Source of the DNA: Cylindrotheca closterium
Lineage: Eukaryota > Bacillariophyta > Bacillariophyceae > Bacillariales > Bacillariaceae
Assembly: GCA_933822405.4 (NCBI GenBank)
Contig: CAKOGP040002158.1
Location: forward strand, 62,001-126,000
Direction: 5' to 3'
Length of the DNA stretch: 64,000 nt
The notes under the pieces are model-generated. The model worked only from the letters and a program-made list of their open reading frames with translations. It did not search any database and was not told the origin of the DNA. Made by a program: the position numbers and the translations under genes. Positions 51,851-60,234 of this stretch are shown here, one piece after another. The stretch's first letter is position 1, and each line of letters opens with the position of its first letter.

Positions 51851-54568
51851 TCATTTTCGCCGCTTTTTTGTGGCAGGAGGCCCTAGTCTGCCCAGAAATG
51901 ATGCTTGGCCCGCTTCATATATCTCTACAACACGTTCCCGCTGGGCCAGTGGCATCTGGTGGAAGAGTCTCCAGCAATTTCTGTCCACTTCCACACAAAA
52001 TGGCAGACAACAGCCGTTACCCAATTCACACCCAGCACATACTGAGCCGGCTTTGCTGTACTTCCCATTAGCCAAACAAAGTGTACACTTTCTTCTACTG
52101 TCGCGTCCTTTCTTCTGTGCATATCTTTTCTCAATGTGATGAGCAGGAAGTATGGAATTCTCATCCGCCGGTGGGAGACCATGTTCAACTGCAAAAATCC
52201 GGCTCCCCATAAAGTGATACACCAGTTGTTTCTTCAGCTCCAAAAGGTTCGGCCACTCCTTCCTCGGTATCTTTTTTGCAGCACAGTATAGGATCCCAGC
52301 ATTCTCAATGCCAACATCCACATAGTAAAAGAAGATTCGGATCCACCAACGACGCAGCCCATGAAGTCGGGTTTCAGCGTGGAGACGTCTCTGGTCAGCA
52401 AAGTCCACGCCACCCATGTACTCATTGTATCTCCGTACTATTTCTGGCCTATTCAGGTCAATGATACCTCTTTCAGCTTTGCTCCGCCTTTTGCAGCTAC
52501 CAGTTGGCCTGCAGTCCCCATCTGAGGTAAGGACAATGACAGGCTTGCGGTCTTTCCAGATCGTGAGACCAATAACAATGGTCTGACCCTTTGAATCCTC
52601 GAAAGTGTACACATGACACTCGTGGTACCCACGCGGCTTGTCTCTGGCATATTTGTTGGTCCATCGAAGATGCTTTGGGATCCGGTTGGCCATCACAGTG
52701 CCGGTGACAAACAAGTCACTTTCGTGAAGTTCCTTGATTACCTCGATTGAAGTATAGAACCGATCCACATAGACAGTTCTGTAGGAGCCATTGTATGGGT
52801 TACAAAGTCGTTTCACAACCTGCGTAGTCTTCTTCAACTCTTCAGATTGAATGTGTCCAGCACCACCAGTATACATTTCCACATTCAAGACATATCCAGA
52901 AGTGGATTCTGTCAAGACATACAACTTGATTCCATATCGCGCCGCCTTGGTGACAACTCGGACCTTAAATCCAATTCGTCCAAAGGCTCGGATTAGTGAC
53001 TCGTCAAGGCTTAGTTGTTGCTCGGGCTCATAGAGATCTCTAAATCTTTCCAACAGTGCCCCAGAGAACTCTTGAAGTTTCTGGTTGGGATCTGCCGGGT
53101 CTGCATCCACGGGAGCAATATGGAGGCCACGCATGATCCTGGCAAATTTTCTTCCCGTCATGATTCTTCTGATTGGAGGACAGTTGATCAGTGGATCCTC
53201 AGAGAACCAAGCAGAAGGTCCATCCCGCCTTCTTTGGCATGAGGCAATCCAAAGAACAGAGAGAGTATCCATGAGATCGTCACGTGTGACGTCCTTCCAA
53301 TCAGCGCCCTTTAATGCGGATCCATATTCGTTTGTTCTCTTCACTACATTAGACATAATTCTCTGTGTGAAAACGGAATTAAAAGCCTTAGGAACACTAT
53401 TGAGGCTTCCAGGTGCATGTTGTATGCCCTTCCTTCCAAAAGGGATTGAAGGTTCGTCCTGATCTTTGGTCCGAGTGGCTGGCGGGCTTTGAATAATAGT
53501 TCGGCGCTTCTCTTCAAACTTTGTTGGAGAATCAACACCCTCAAACGTTGTTGATGTGATCCAGCCTTCTTTTGGTGGAAGAGTCTGTTGAGGAATTCCT
53601 TCTTCATCATCTTTGTCAGTAGGATCCGGCTCCGCAAGTTGGTAGCGCTCGTCAGCTTCCATGAAAGAGCCAGCTGACTCCGCAAGTGCTTCTTCAGGCG
53701 CCCAACAGGTTTCGTCTTCCGCCACAACCGTCAGAGCTTCTTCTTGGGAAACAGGACTCTCTTTGGACCATTCGAGACGAGTCAATAGGGTTTTTCTCTT
53801 TGACCAAATGGGTGGATGCTTAAAAATGTTGACTAATGCTTCAACATCAGCCATTGCTTGATGAGCGCCATCGAGGTCCTTTCCTGTGATATACTTGTAC
53901 ATAGTCGCAAGCTTGAAGTTGTGTGGGCGAATAATTCCATAAGGATAGTCCTGGTGCTTTACCCATAGATATGGATCAATCTGAAATGTAATGTTGGGAC
54001 AGATCTCCACTCTGTGAATTTGGCATTGCTCCAATAGAAATGGATTGTCGAAACTTTTTCCGTTGTATGCGACTAGGCATACCTTTGTGCAGGGATCATT
54101 CCCAATATTCTTCTTGATCCAGGTCATAAATGCATTTCCAACAGTCTTGAAGTCGCTTTCATTCCTCAGCTTGGCATCTGTGATGCCATGGATTGCAACA
54201 GAGTCGCTAACACCCTGTCTTGGTTTGACTAGTGAATAAAATGGTCCAGTCCCGGCAAGTTCATCTCCTTTGTTATCCAATCCAATGGCATACAATTCAA
54301 TGATTTCATTCAATATTTTGGAGAATCCCGTTGTTTCAATATCATAGATGATGTAGATGACCTTGATGATGGTTGCTACGCTTGCTAGTACTTGATTTCC
54401 CCTTGGTGGATTCGGAACATCAGTTGGTGTCAAATTTTGATGTTTGCATGGGCAATCCAATGAATTCTTTCTGTGACCAACCAAGCCACAGGCACTGCAC
54501 TTTGATGGCTTCCTTGGTTTGGTCTTGGCTGCAGCCTCTGCAACTTTGGGGCTTCCAGAGGGTGTCAT
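51851..54568 (-). CDS. piggyBac transposase fused to a DEDDh exonuclease
   Basis: I use the ATG at 54568 (905 residues); an in-frame ATG at 54757 would add 63. Order: a basic start and a zinc-knuckle-like CSACGLVGHRKNSLDC at ~24-39; a DnaQ/TREX-like 3'-5' exonuclease at ~70-250 with all five DEDDh residues (D76 and E78 in YDIETTG, D174 in NGKSFDNPF, H236 and D241 in GAHQAMAD); an acidic linker; a piggyBac transposase at ~390-790 with D522 (LDES), D602 (YVDRFY) and D722/D725 (GGVDFADQ); and a Cys-rich C-terminal domain (CTLC, CAGC, CC, C, C, H) at ~828-870, followed by KKRRK, probably nuclear. PiggyBac excises by hairpins and inserts at TTAA. The exonuclease half is not part of standard piggyBac proteins. 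No frameshift or stop interrupts it. Confidence 0.93.
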   Translation of the reverse strand: MTPSGSPKVAEAAAKTKPRKPSKCSACGLVGHRKNSLDCPCKHQNLTPTDVPNPPRGNQVLASVATIIKVIYIIYDIETTGFSKILNEIIELYAIGLDNKGDELAGTGPFYSLVKPRQGVSDSVAIHGITDAKLRNESDFKTVGNAFMTWIKKNIGNDPCTKVCLVAYNGKSFDNPFLLEQCQIHRVEICPNITFQIDPYLWVKHQDYPYGIIRPHNFKLATMYKYITGKDLDGAHQAMADVEALVNIFKHPPIWSKRKTLLTRLEWSKESPVSQEEALTVVAEDETCWAPEEALAESAGSFMEADERYQLAEPDPTDKDDEEGIPQQTLPPKEGWITSTTFEGVDSPTKFEEKRRTIIQSPPATRTKDQDEPSIPFGRKGIQHAPGSLNSVPKAFNSVFTQRIMSNVVKRTNEYGSALKGADWKDVTRDDLMDTLSVLWIASCQRRRDGPSAWFSEDPLINCPPIRRIMTGRKFARIMRGLHIAPVDADPADPNQKLQEFSGALLERFRDLYEPEQQLSLDESLIRAFGRIGFKVRVVTKAARYGIKLYVLTESTSGYVLNVEMYTGGAGHIQSEELKKTTQVVKRLCNPYNGSYRTVYVDRFYTSIEVIKELHESDLFVTGTVMANRIPKHLRWTNKYARDKPRGYHECHVYTFEDSKGQTIVIGLTIWKDRKPVIVLTSDGDCRPTGSCKRRSKAERGIIDLNRPEIVRRYNEYMGGVDFADQRRLHAETRLHGLRRWWIRIFFYYVDVGIENAGILYCAAKKIPRKEWPNLLELKKQLVYHFMGSRIFAVEHGLPPADENSILPAHHIEKRYAQKKGRDSRRKCTLCLANGKYSKAGSVCAGCELGNGCCLPFCVEVDRNCWRLFHQMPLAQRERVVEIYEAGQASFLGRLGPPATKKRRK

Positions 54569-54800
54569 TGGTGAGGAATGGATGATTGATTGATTTGCAT
54601 TGATTCGACTGAATCCAAGCCAAAAACACAATTTCGGTGAAAAAGAAAATGACCTGTCATTGCTCGAGAACATCACCTTGGAACCTAAGTTTTTGAGGCA
54701 TGCTTCTACTGTATTACAATAATATAGGTGTAAAATCGTATTGTCTAGTTCCATCATTAACCTATTCAACGGATGTGATTTGTGCTGAATTTTAGGGACT

Positions 54801-54818
54801 CGGCCCTGATCAGGGCCG
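54801..54818. repeat. piggyBac right subterminal palindrome
   Basis: CGGCCCTGATCAGGGCCG, 18 bp and perfectly palindromic, ends 16 bp before the right element end. With five flanking bases (GGACT) it is also a direct repeat of the left copy. Confidence 0.8.
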
Positions 54819-54838
54819 TCTGACCCCCGATGGGTTAA

Positions 54839-55160
54839 GGAGTTTACTAGCCACTGCAATCTGAAGCAAAAGTTTTACTGCAAGTTTGATGATGGGCTGG
54901 AGACGTTCACGAGGTACTACTTACTAGTTCTAAGGACTAGCACTACAGTAGCATTTTGAACCAGAGAACAAGAGTCATCGTTGCGGAACCACCTTGCATC
55001 ATCATGTACTAGTTGAGCCTTGAACAAGCTTGTGAAGGCATGCCTATTTCCGTAGATGTATAATGTTCTAGTGTTTTTTTATCATTCTATTCATTGTGTG
55101 TTCAGTTTTATTTAAAACATGCAGATAAGCAGCGGCCCTGAATCAATCAATCAATCGATC
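54839..55160. other. intergenic beside the piggyBac insertion
   Basis: Plain non-coding DNA between the transposon's right end and the next minus-strand gene. TACAGTA near 54943. AATC repeats at 55141-55158. No gene seen. Confidence 0.5.
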
Positions 55161-55689
55161 CTACAAGAATCCCTCCAACAGGAATACCATAACCGTGGCA
55201 ATCAGAGGGTATTCTGTAGTAAAGCCGAAAAAGTAGAGCATGAGGCTCGCAGCCATGACCATTTTCAAATAGACCTTGGGTTCTGGGACCATGCTGCTAT
55301 CAGCTTCTCGTTCTTCCAACAGCATCTGGACCGCCTCCTCCATATCCTTGTGACTTGACATGACGTTCATGGCCTCTTCTCGTGTTTTGGTGAGGGTTTG
55401 GTGAAGGGAATCGATCAAGTGTTCGTTGGATCGAATCGTATCGCGATACGAGTGAATCAATGCTTGCGCATGATCCAAACGATCTTCCAAGGAAGATCTA
55501 CTTGAGGATGATTCTTCGGAACTCCCATCCTCTTGCGATGATTCATCAAAGTCTGGGAGTAGAACGATATTGGAAGGAATGCAATTCGGGACAATCAGTC
55601 GCTGCTCACGATCAGCAGTGATGACTTCTCCTTCGTCTTGTTGTTGTTGTTGATTCAGAACTGCGGACCAGTGGTCGTCGCTGGTTTCG

Positions 55690-55723
<34 letters not shown>

Positions 55724-56018
55724 AAGACTTGTTTTCATCTTGTTGGATGCAGGGAATCTCCTGAGAAGTTTCATCATCTTGTTCTTGTGGTCGTTGCCTC
55801 TGCTCGGAAACACCCTTTTCAATGCTCAGCGTTGCTTCTTGGGCAACAGACGATGGTTGCACCAATGACTTCTTGTTGTTGCTGTCTTGATCCGAAGCAC
55901 AGGACGAACTGGCTAGATCAGGAACATCATCATCTGAAGTCTTGCTATTCTTGGAGTACCGAAAGGGACCTTTGAGCAAGCTTGGCTTGGTAAAGCTGAA
56001 GTGAAGTGCCTTTCCCAT
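55161..56018 (-). CDS. tail-anchored coiled-coil protein, 285 aa
   Basis: ATG frame of 285 residues. The first ~170 are polar and disordered, with an 11-residue Asn run and a Gln run (repeat codons). Residues ~180-240 form a predicted coiled coil (LEDRLDHAQALIHSYRDTI, then DSLHQTLTKTREEAMN). The C-terminus has two hydrophobic segments, MVMAASLMLYFFGF and YPLIATVMVFLLEGFL, ending at the stop, which suggests a membrane hairpin or tail anchor facing the cytosol. No family recognised. Coiled coil plus C-terminal anchor is common in organelle tethers and SNARE-like proteins, but no SNARE signature is visible. Confidence 0.65.
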
Positions 56019-56712
56019 GATATCTGTATGGTATTTTTGGGTTGTCGTATCTTTTTGCTGTGTGTCCTGTTGTTGTGGAGGGAGGCCGAATTCTGTCAGA
56101 TCAGAGATCGGGATTGCAAATTTGTCAGTGATGGTTGTGAACGCTTTCTCTGTTTCTGAGTCAAGCGCATCTGAATCAGCGAAAGTTTTCTACGCGTGTC
56201 GATCAAAGAATATACCTCCGATGACGCCATAAATAAGAGTTCAGAGCGGCGGAAGCCTCACGGAACTTCCTCCCTCAAACCAGAATTTTTTCGATATGTA
56301 GCTCCCTTAAATGGAATAGGATCATATGACGTCATCGTGACGCGGCGCCATTTTTCATGCCACACATTTAGAGTTTGACAAGATATCGAACACCTTCCTG
56401 TGTCCGGTCGAAGTGTTATTGCTATAGTTGTTGTTGTTGCAACTGTTGGATACAGCTTCAACAAACGAGAAGATCTTGACACATTTGTTGTGCATAGGTT
56501 GTGTATGACAGTCAAAGTTGCTGAAAGTATCCTATCAACCAATTCATGTGAAATTCATTCATTTCTAGTAGCTGCAGTTGACGAGAGTACTAGAACGTGT
56601 TCGCCATATTCCATATAAAACTCTATATTCTTGCATTCGCTCGCTGTATCTAGCATTTCCTTTGTATTTTAATACTATTCCTCCTAACGAGTTTGACATT
56701 GTAAGGCACTCC
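56019..56712. other. intergenic
   Basis: 5' flank of the tail-anchored gene and 3' flank of the LRR/ankyrin gene. Open frames on both strands (56258-56542 minus, 56400-56618 plus) lack coding character. Holds a perfect cAMP-response-element-like palindrome. Confidence 0.45.
56327..56334. promoter_or_regulatory. CRE-like palindrome TGACGTCA
   Basis: Perfect 8-bp bZIP-type site about 310 bp upstream of the tail-anchored-protein ATG. TGACGT elements mediate CO2/cAMP responses in Phaeodactylum; relevance here is inference, and one 8-mer can occur by chance. Confidence 0.3.
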
Positions 56713-58254
56713 TCAGTTCAAGCTTGTTCTCGAGGAGAGAAGGAAAGGCAACACATTCTCAACGACAATTGAAATACCAGAGTGGACTCGACAGCTCTGT
56801 CGATGGGTGCTGATACATGATTCCTCTTCACCACCATCACGAACATCATTGTCACCCGCATTATTGCCATCATTCGTTGTTGTTTTCAGCAATTTTGTTT
56901 TCCAAAGGACCATTTCCAACAAGGAAAGTATCTCTCGGATTTCGCACTGAATCAATTTGCGCAACACCCTTTCAACTTGTCGACTCGAAGTCTCGGCATC
57001 ATCTGATACTAATAATGTGACTCCTTTTTCCTGTTCTGTCAATACTTCTTGCCTCCATTGTTCCAGTCCAATATATTGGAGTCGCTGTTGGAGAAGAGTT
57101 GGTAGCCAAGTTCGAATGGCTTGCCTCCCAGCAGCATTCTTGCAACGATAATCTAACGGGGTCGATCCAAACGAATCCTTGGCTTGTATCATGGTCTCAA
57201 TAATAGAAGTTGGTAGCTCTTGTACCAATTCCATGACTGGGGTTTCCGCCAGCATTAAAATGTGCATGGGAGTCATTCCAAAAGTGTCCACTTGTTCCGC
57301 GGCTGCGTGAGCACCGATTGGATGTGCCTCGAGAATATCTCGCATCTTGAGAATCGTGTCTTGTGTAGAGTACTGGTAGGTCTGAAAGTAGCATAGTTTA
57401 TGCAACGGTCGATCTACGAATCGGCGCTGTAGTTTGGGGATAAGATCTCTCCAGGCCACTGCGAGTCTTCCCAGTTGAAAGTCAGGGGGAAAGGGCAAGG
57501 AATCCATGCTTCGTACAACCCACTGCTCGGGAGGTGTAAACAAATTTACCAAGGAAGAACAAGATTGTATGCCATCCGAGCCGCCAGTGATATTAGGCAC
57601 CACATCGAGCCTCCACAATCCTTCTGGAACTTCCAAAGATACCAAGGACGAACAGCCTTCCACTGCAGAGGGAGAAATGTCAGTGACACCAGGCGGGAAT
57701 CGGAGATGCGTCAAAGCGGAGCAGTCACAGAATACTTCCATGGGAAACAATCCCTTGATGTTGGGTGGAAGACGGGCCACTGACAATTCAGAACAACCCT
57801 GGAAGGCGCACTTATCAATATTTGTACACCGAGTGTGCTGTGACAAATCCAAATGCTGCAACGAGGAGCAGTTTTCAAAAGCCCCAATTCCAATGATTTC
57901 GATGCTCAATGGCAGCTCAACGGAAGATAGGCTATGACAGTCGTAGAAGGCGTAGTCTAGAATAGTCCGCAGAGTCGATGGAAACCTTACTGTTGTCAGC
58001 ATGGCACAACCCAAGAAGGTACGTCGTCCCAATCCTTCGACGCCCTCCTCCAGCATTACTTCCTCAAGCTCTTGACAGTCCTCGAAAGCGCTCTCAAAAA
58101 GTCTGTCAACGGATCCAGGAACGCGGGTAATCCTGACATTGCGAGGAACCAGCAGCGTTTGATTTTGAAGATAATTGTTGGAAGCAGCAGAGGCGGAATA
58201 GACAAAGACACCGTTCGCGTCAAAACCCAAGCGGGCTTTCTTCCGTGTACGCAT
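56713..58254 (-). CDS. BspA-like LRR (LRR_5) protein with ankyrin-like C-terminus
   Basis: A 513-residue intron-free protein. Residues ~45-230 are BspA/LRR_5 repeats of ~23 residues with the FxxCxxLxxVxxP pattern: AFEDCQELEEVMLEEGV, TFLGCAMLTTVRFP, AFYDCHSLSSVELP, AFENCSSLQHLDLS, AFQGCSELSVARLP and VEGCSSLVSLEVP. These form a solenoid surface for binding proteins. At ~325-400 come two ankyrin-like helical hairpins (FGMTPMHILML, FGSTPLDYRCKNAAG). The combination recurs in diatom protein sets, usually without known function. No signal peptide or membrane segment, so cytosolic or nuclear. The basic start (RTRKKARLGF) might act as a nuclear signal. Confidence 0.8.
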   Translation of the reverse strand: MRTRKKARLGFDANGVFVYSASAASNNYLQNQTLLVPRNVRITRVPGSVDRLFESAFEDCQELEEVMLEEGVEGLGRRTFLGCAMLTTVRFPSTLRTILDYAFYDCHSLSSVELPLSIEIIGIGAFENCSSLQHLDLSQHTRCTNIDKCAFQGCSELSVARLPPNIKGLFPMEVFCDCSALTHLRFPPGVTDISPSAVEGCSSLVSLEVPEGLWRLDVVPNITGGSDGIQSCSSLVNLFTPPEQWVVRSMDSLPFPPDFQLGRLAVAWRDLIPKLQRRFVDRPLHKLCYFQTYQYSTQDTILKMRDILEAHPIGAHAAAEQVDTFGMTPMHILMLAETPVMELVQELPTSIIETMIQAKDSFGSTPLDYRCKNAAGRQAIRTWLPTLLQQRLQYIGLEQWRQEVLTEQEKGVTLLVSDDAETSSRQVERVLRKLIQCEIREILSLLEMVLWKTKLLKTTTNDGNNAGDNDVRDGGEEESCISTHRQSCRVHSGISIVVENVLPFLLSSRTSLN

Positions 58255-58972
58255 ACATGTACAGGATCAGAACCAATGGATGGTGATACTCGTTGTATCA
58301 ATGTATCAAGAGACAATCTCTTCCTTTGTCCTCCAGGCTTATACAATGATGAGAAATGGATCGATCGGATGCGATGATATTATATTATGATCACGATACG
58401 AGACGACGAGACGATGTGATTGTGATACCACGATATAATGCGAGAGATGCTTTCGAATTTTGCGGATGACGATGATGATCGGGACATTGGAAGGAGATTG
58501 AAGCTAAAGTAGCCCCTCATACTATTGACCTCCGAAAATAATATAAGAACTACTAGCTGGGTACAACCCTCCTATCTTAGTTCATACGGTACTATGCCAT
58601 CGATAATTTTATAAAAGAGTGATACTGTTGGTGGAGATACTAGACATATTCAAATCATGGTCAGCTTCTAGAGTGAGTCAGTCAGCCAGCAGTCGTCAAT
58701 CATAAGGAGGAGGAAAGTCAACAACAAAGGAATTCATCAGGATGATGATTCATTCCTTTGTCCGGGGTGGATTGAAGGTCGACTATGCTTGTCAGAAACA
58801 CACCATTCGATGCCAAAGGGAACGGGATGCGCTAGAGAAGTTTGCACTGCCACAGAGCAATGAACAATGATGTCTTCTGGTCGTGAACAATGTCGTGAAA
58901 CGTAGCCGTGTCCATGCCCTGGTCCATGCCCCTCCCGCGTCATATAATGCAACGGAATATTGTACAATATCA
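58255..58972. other. intergenic
   Basis: 5' flank of the LRR/ankyrin gene and 3' flank of the VOC-DUF1289 gene. The start of the region has ATTATGATCACGATACGAGA-type words repeated near 58385-58440. A minus frame at 58737-59003 overlaps the neighbour's 3' end and is not convincing. No gene called. Confidence 0.45.
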
Positions 58973-59944
58973 TCACCCTTCTGCTAAAGAAAGGTTCTTC
59001 CAATAGTCCGCCTGTCGCTGCAATTCTTCCAAAGATATGGCGCCATCCAAAGGGATTGACGATTCATTGCATCTGTCGATGGCATCGAGTAATCCCATAT
59101 ACTTTTCAAAGGGAGACATGCTGGCCCAAGTCCCAACTTCAAATCCTTCTCGAAAACATCCAATGCATACCTGTCCTCCAAAGAAGTCAGCGTTGTATCG
59201 ACAAATTCGAGTACATGGAGTCACAGGTACCTTCGTCTGATCAGAATCGTCATGATAATCATCTTTAGGTCTTGTTGTTGCTGTTGCCGTTGGTTCGTGT
59301 ATATTGTGGCTAGGGGTCCCTTTCTCTTCTTTTTGATTTTCATCGTTTGACTGCTTCTCCATAGCCGGGCCCTTTAGTTCGACTGTGTTTCCTTCTGGAT
59401 CTTGGATGTAGATGGATGGACCTACTCCTTCCGCCCCTTTGCGCATGCCCGAAGACTGAATCTCGATTCCTTTGCTTTGTAGATAATCTTCTAGTTCGCC
59501 TTGATCGTACGGATCAATCCGTAAACAGAAGTGGTCGACGGCTGCTGCTGATGACGATGATGGTGATGATCGATGACCTTCATCATCATTATCAGTTGCG
59601 TCATCAGAATCTTCATCATCATCTCTCTTCATGAGGTCAATCATGGTATTGGGACCGGCTCGCAAATGTGTCAATCTTCCATTCAATCGACCAATGTCCT
59701 CTGGTGAATCAATGGTGCATCCAAGAATCTCGGTATAAAATTCCATCATTGGGTTGATGTCCTCTGGAAACGTCAGAACAATGTGATCCAAATGCTGTAG
59801 TTGAAAAGGTCGTCGAGCAGAAAAGGCTAAAGCATAATGCTTATGCGAATGGAAGAAGCATATCAGACTCAATGCAGAGCAGCAGAAACTGATACCTCTT
59901 CGGTTTCTGGGAGACCTGCTTTGTTTGCTGACGGTCATTGTCAT
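58973..59944 (-). CDS. plastid-targeted VOC (glyoxalase-fold) - DUF1289 fusion
   Basis: I place the start at the ATG at 59944 (323 residues); the next in-frame ATG is two codons on. A signal peptide (ISFCCSALSLICFF) ends with ALA-Phe (YALAFSARRP), the diatom plastid junction. Residues ~50-200 are a vicinal-oxygen-chelate domain of glyoxalase type: LQHLDHIVLTF with the first metal His, an Asp/Ser low-complexity insert, VDHFCLRI with the second His, and GNTVELKG with the Glu. After a polar linker comes a DUF1289-type Cys domain: PCTRICRYN, then QVCIGCFREGFEVGTWASMS, with CxxxC and CxxC as potential metal ligands. Bacterial DUF1289 proteins are usually stand-alone. Substrate unknown. Confidence 0.85.
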   Translation of the reverse strand: MTMTVSKQSRSPRNRRGISFCCSALSLICFFHSHKHYALAFSARRPFQLQHLDHIVLTFPEDINPMMEFYTEILGCTIDSPEDIGRLNGRLTHLRAGPNTMIDLMKRDDDEDSDDATDNDDEGHRSSPSSSSAAAVDHFCLRIDPYDQGELEDYLQSKGIEIQSSGMRKGAEGVGPSIYIQDPEGNTVELKGPAMEKQSNDENQKEEKGTPSHNIHEPTATATTRPKDDYHDDSDQTKVPVTPCTRICRYNADFFGGQVCIGCFREGFEVGTWASMSPFEKYMGLLDAIDRCNESSIPLDGAISLEELQRQADYWKNLSLAEG

Positions 59945-60234
59945 GTTCACATGCGATGAGAAAGATTATAATATATGATGTTTCAGCATTTTTACATGTG
60001 CGTCATCGAAATGAAGTTGTTGTGTGCGACATTGACTGCGACGCAAAGATACGGTCATTTGGCCGCTCGCCATCATAATATATATACAGCGGTAAAGATC
60101 CACTGTAAAATTAATCACTTGACGATTCTTTTGTTTTCTATTTTCTATTTTACATTGTCTACGTTATCATCTTTGTATATTATAAATATAAAAGACACCG
60201 CGCTTCACAATCATTTGATATAGTCATCATTACA
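59945..60234. promoter_or_regulatory. bidirectional promoter region
   Basis: 290 bp between divergent ATGs of the VOC-DUF1289 and protease genes. A TATAAATATA box-like sequence lies at 60181-60190, about 45-55 bp before the protease ATG, and another AT run is at 60077-60089. Confidence 0.45.

Larger units (their letters stand above)
51538..54838 (-). mobile_element. intact-looking piggyBac-type DNA transposon
   Basis: The element body is 51542-54834 (3293 bp), flanked on both sides by TTAA (51538-51541 and 54835-54838), the target duplication typical of the piggyBac superfamily. Its terminal inverted repeat is short: CCCATC at the left and GATGGG at the right. About 16-20 bp inside each end lies the same palindrome around CGGCCCTGATCAGGGCCG. 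One uninterrupted minus-strand gene fills most of the interior. The perfect ends and intact gene suggest recent or ongoing mobility. Confidence 0.92.

Noticed and set aside
54569..54859. N-terminal extension of the transposase to 54859
   Set aside because: It starts without ATG and would extend past the transposon end, so it cannot belong to the element's gene.
56258..56542. 94-residue minus-strand frame
   Set aside because: No motif and no homologue I recognise; covers the CRE-like site and likely UTR.
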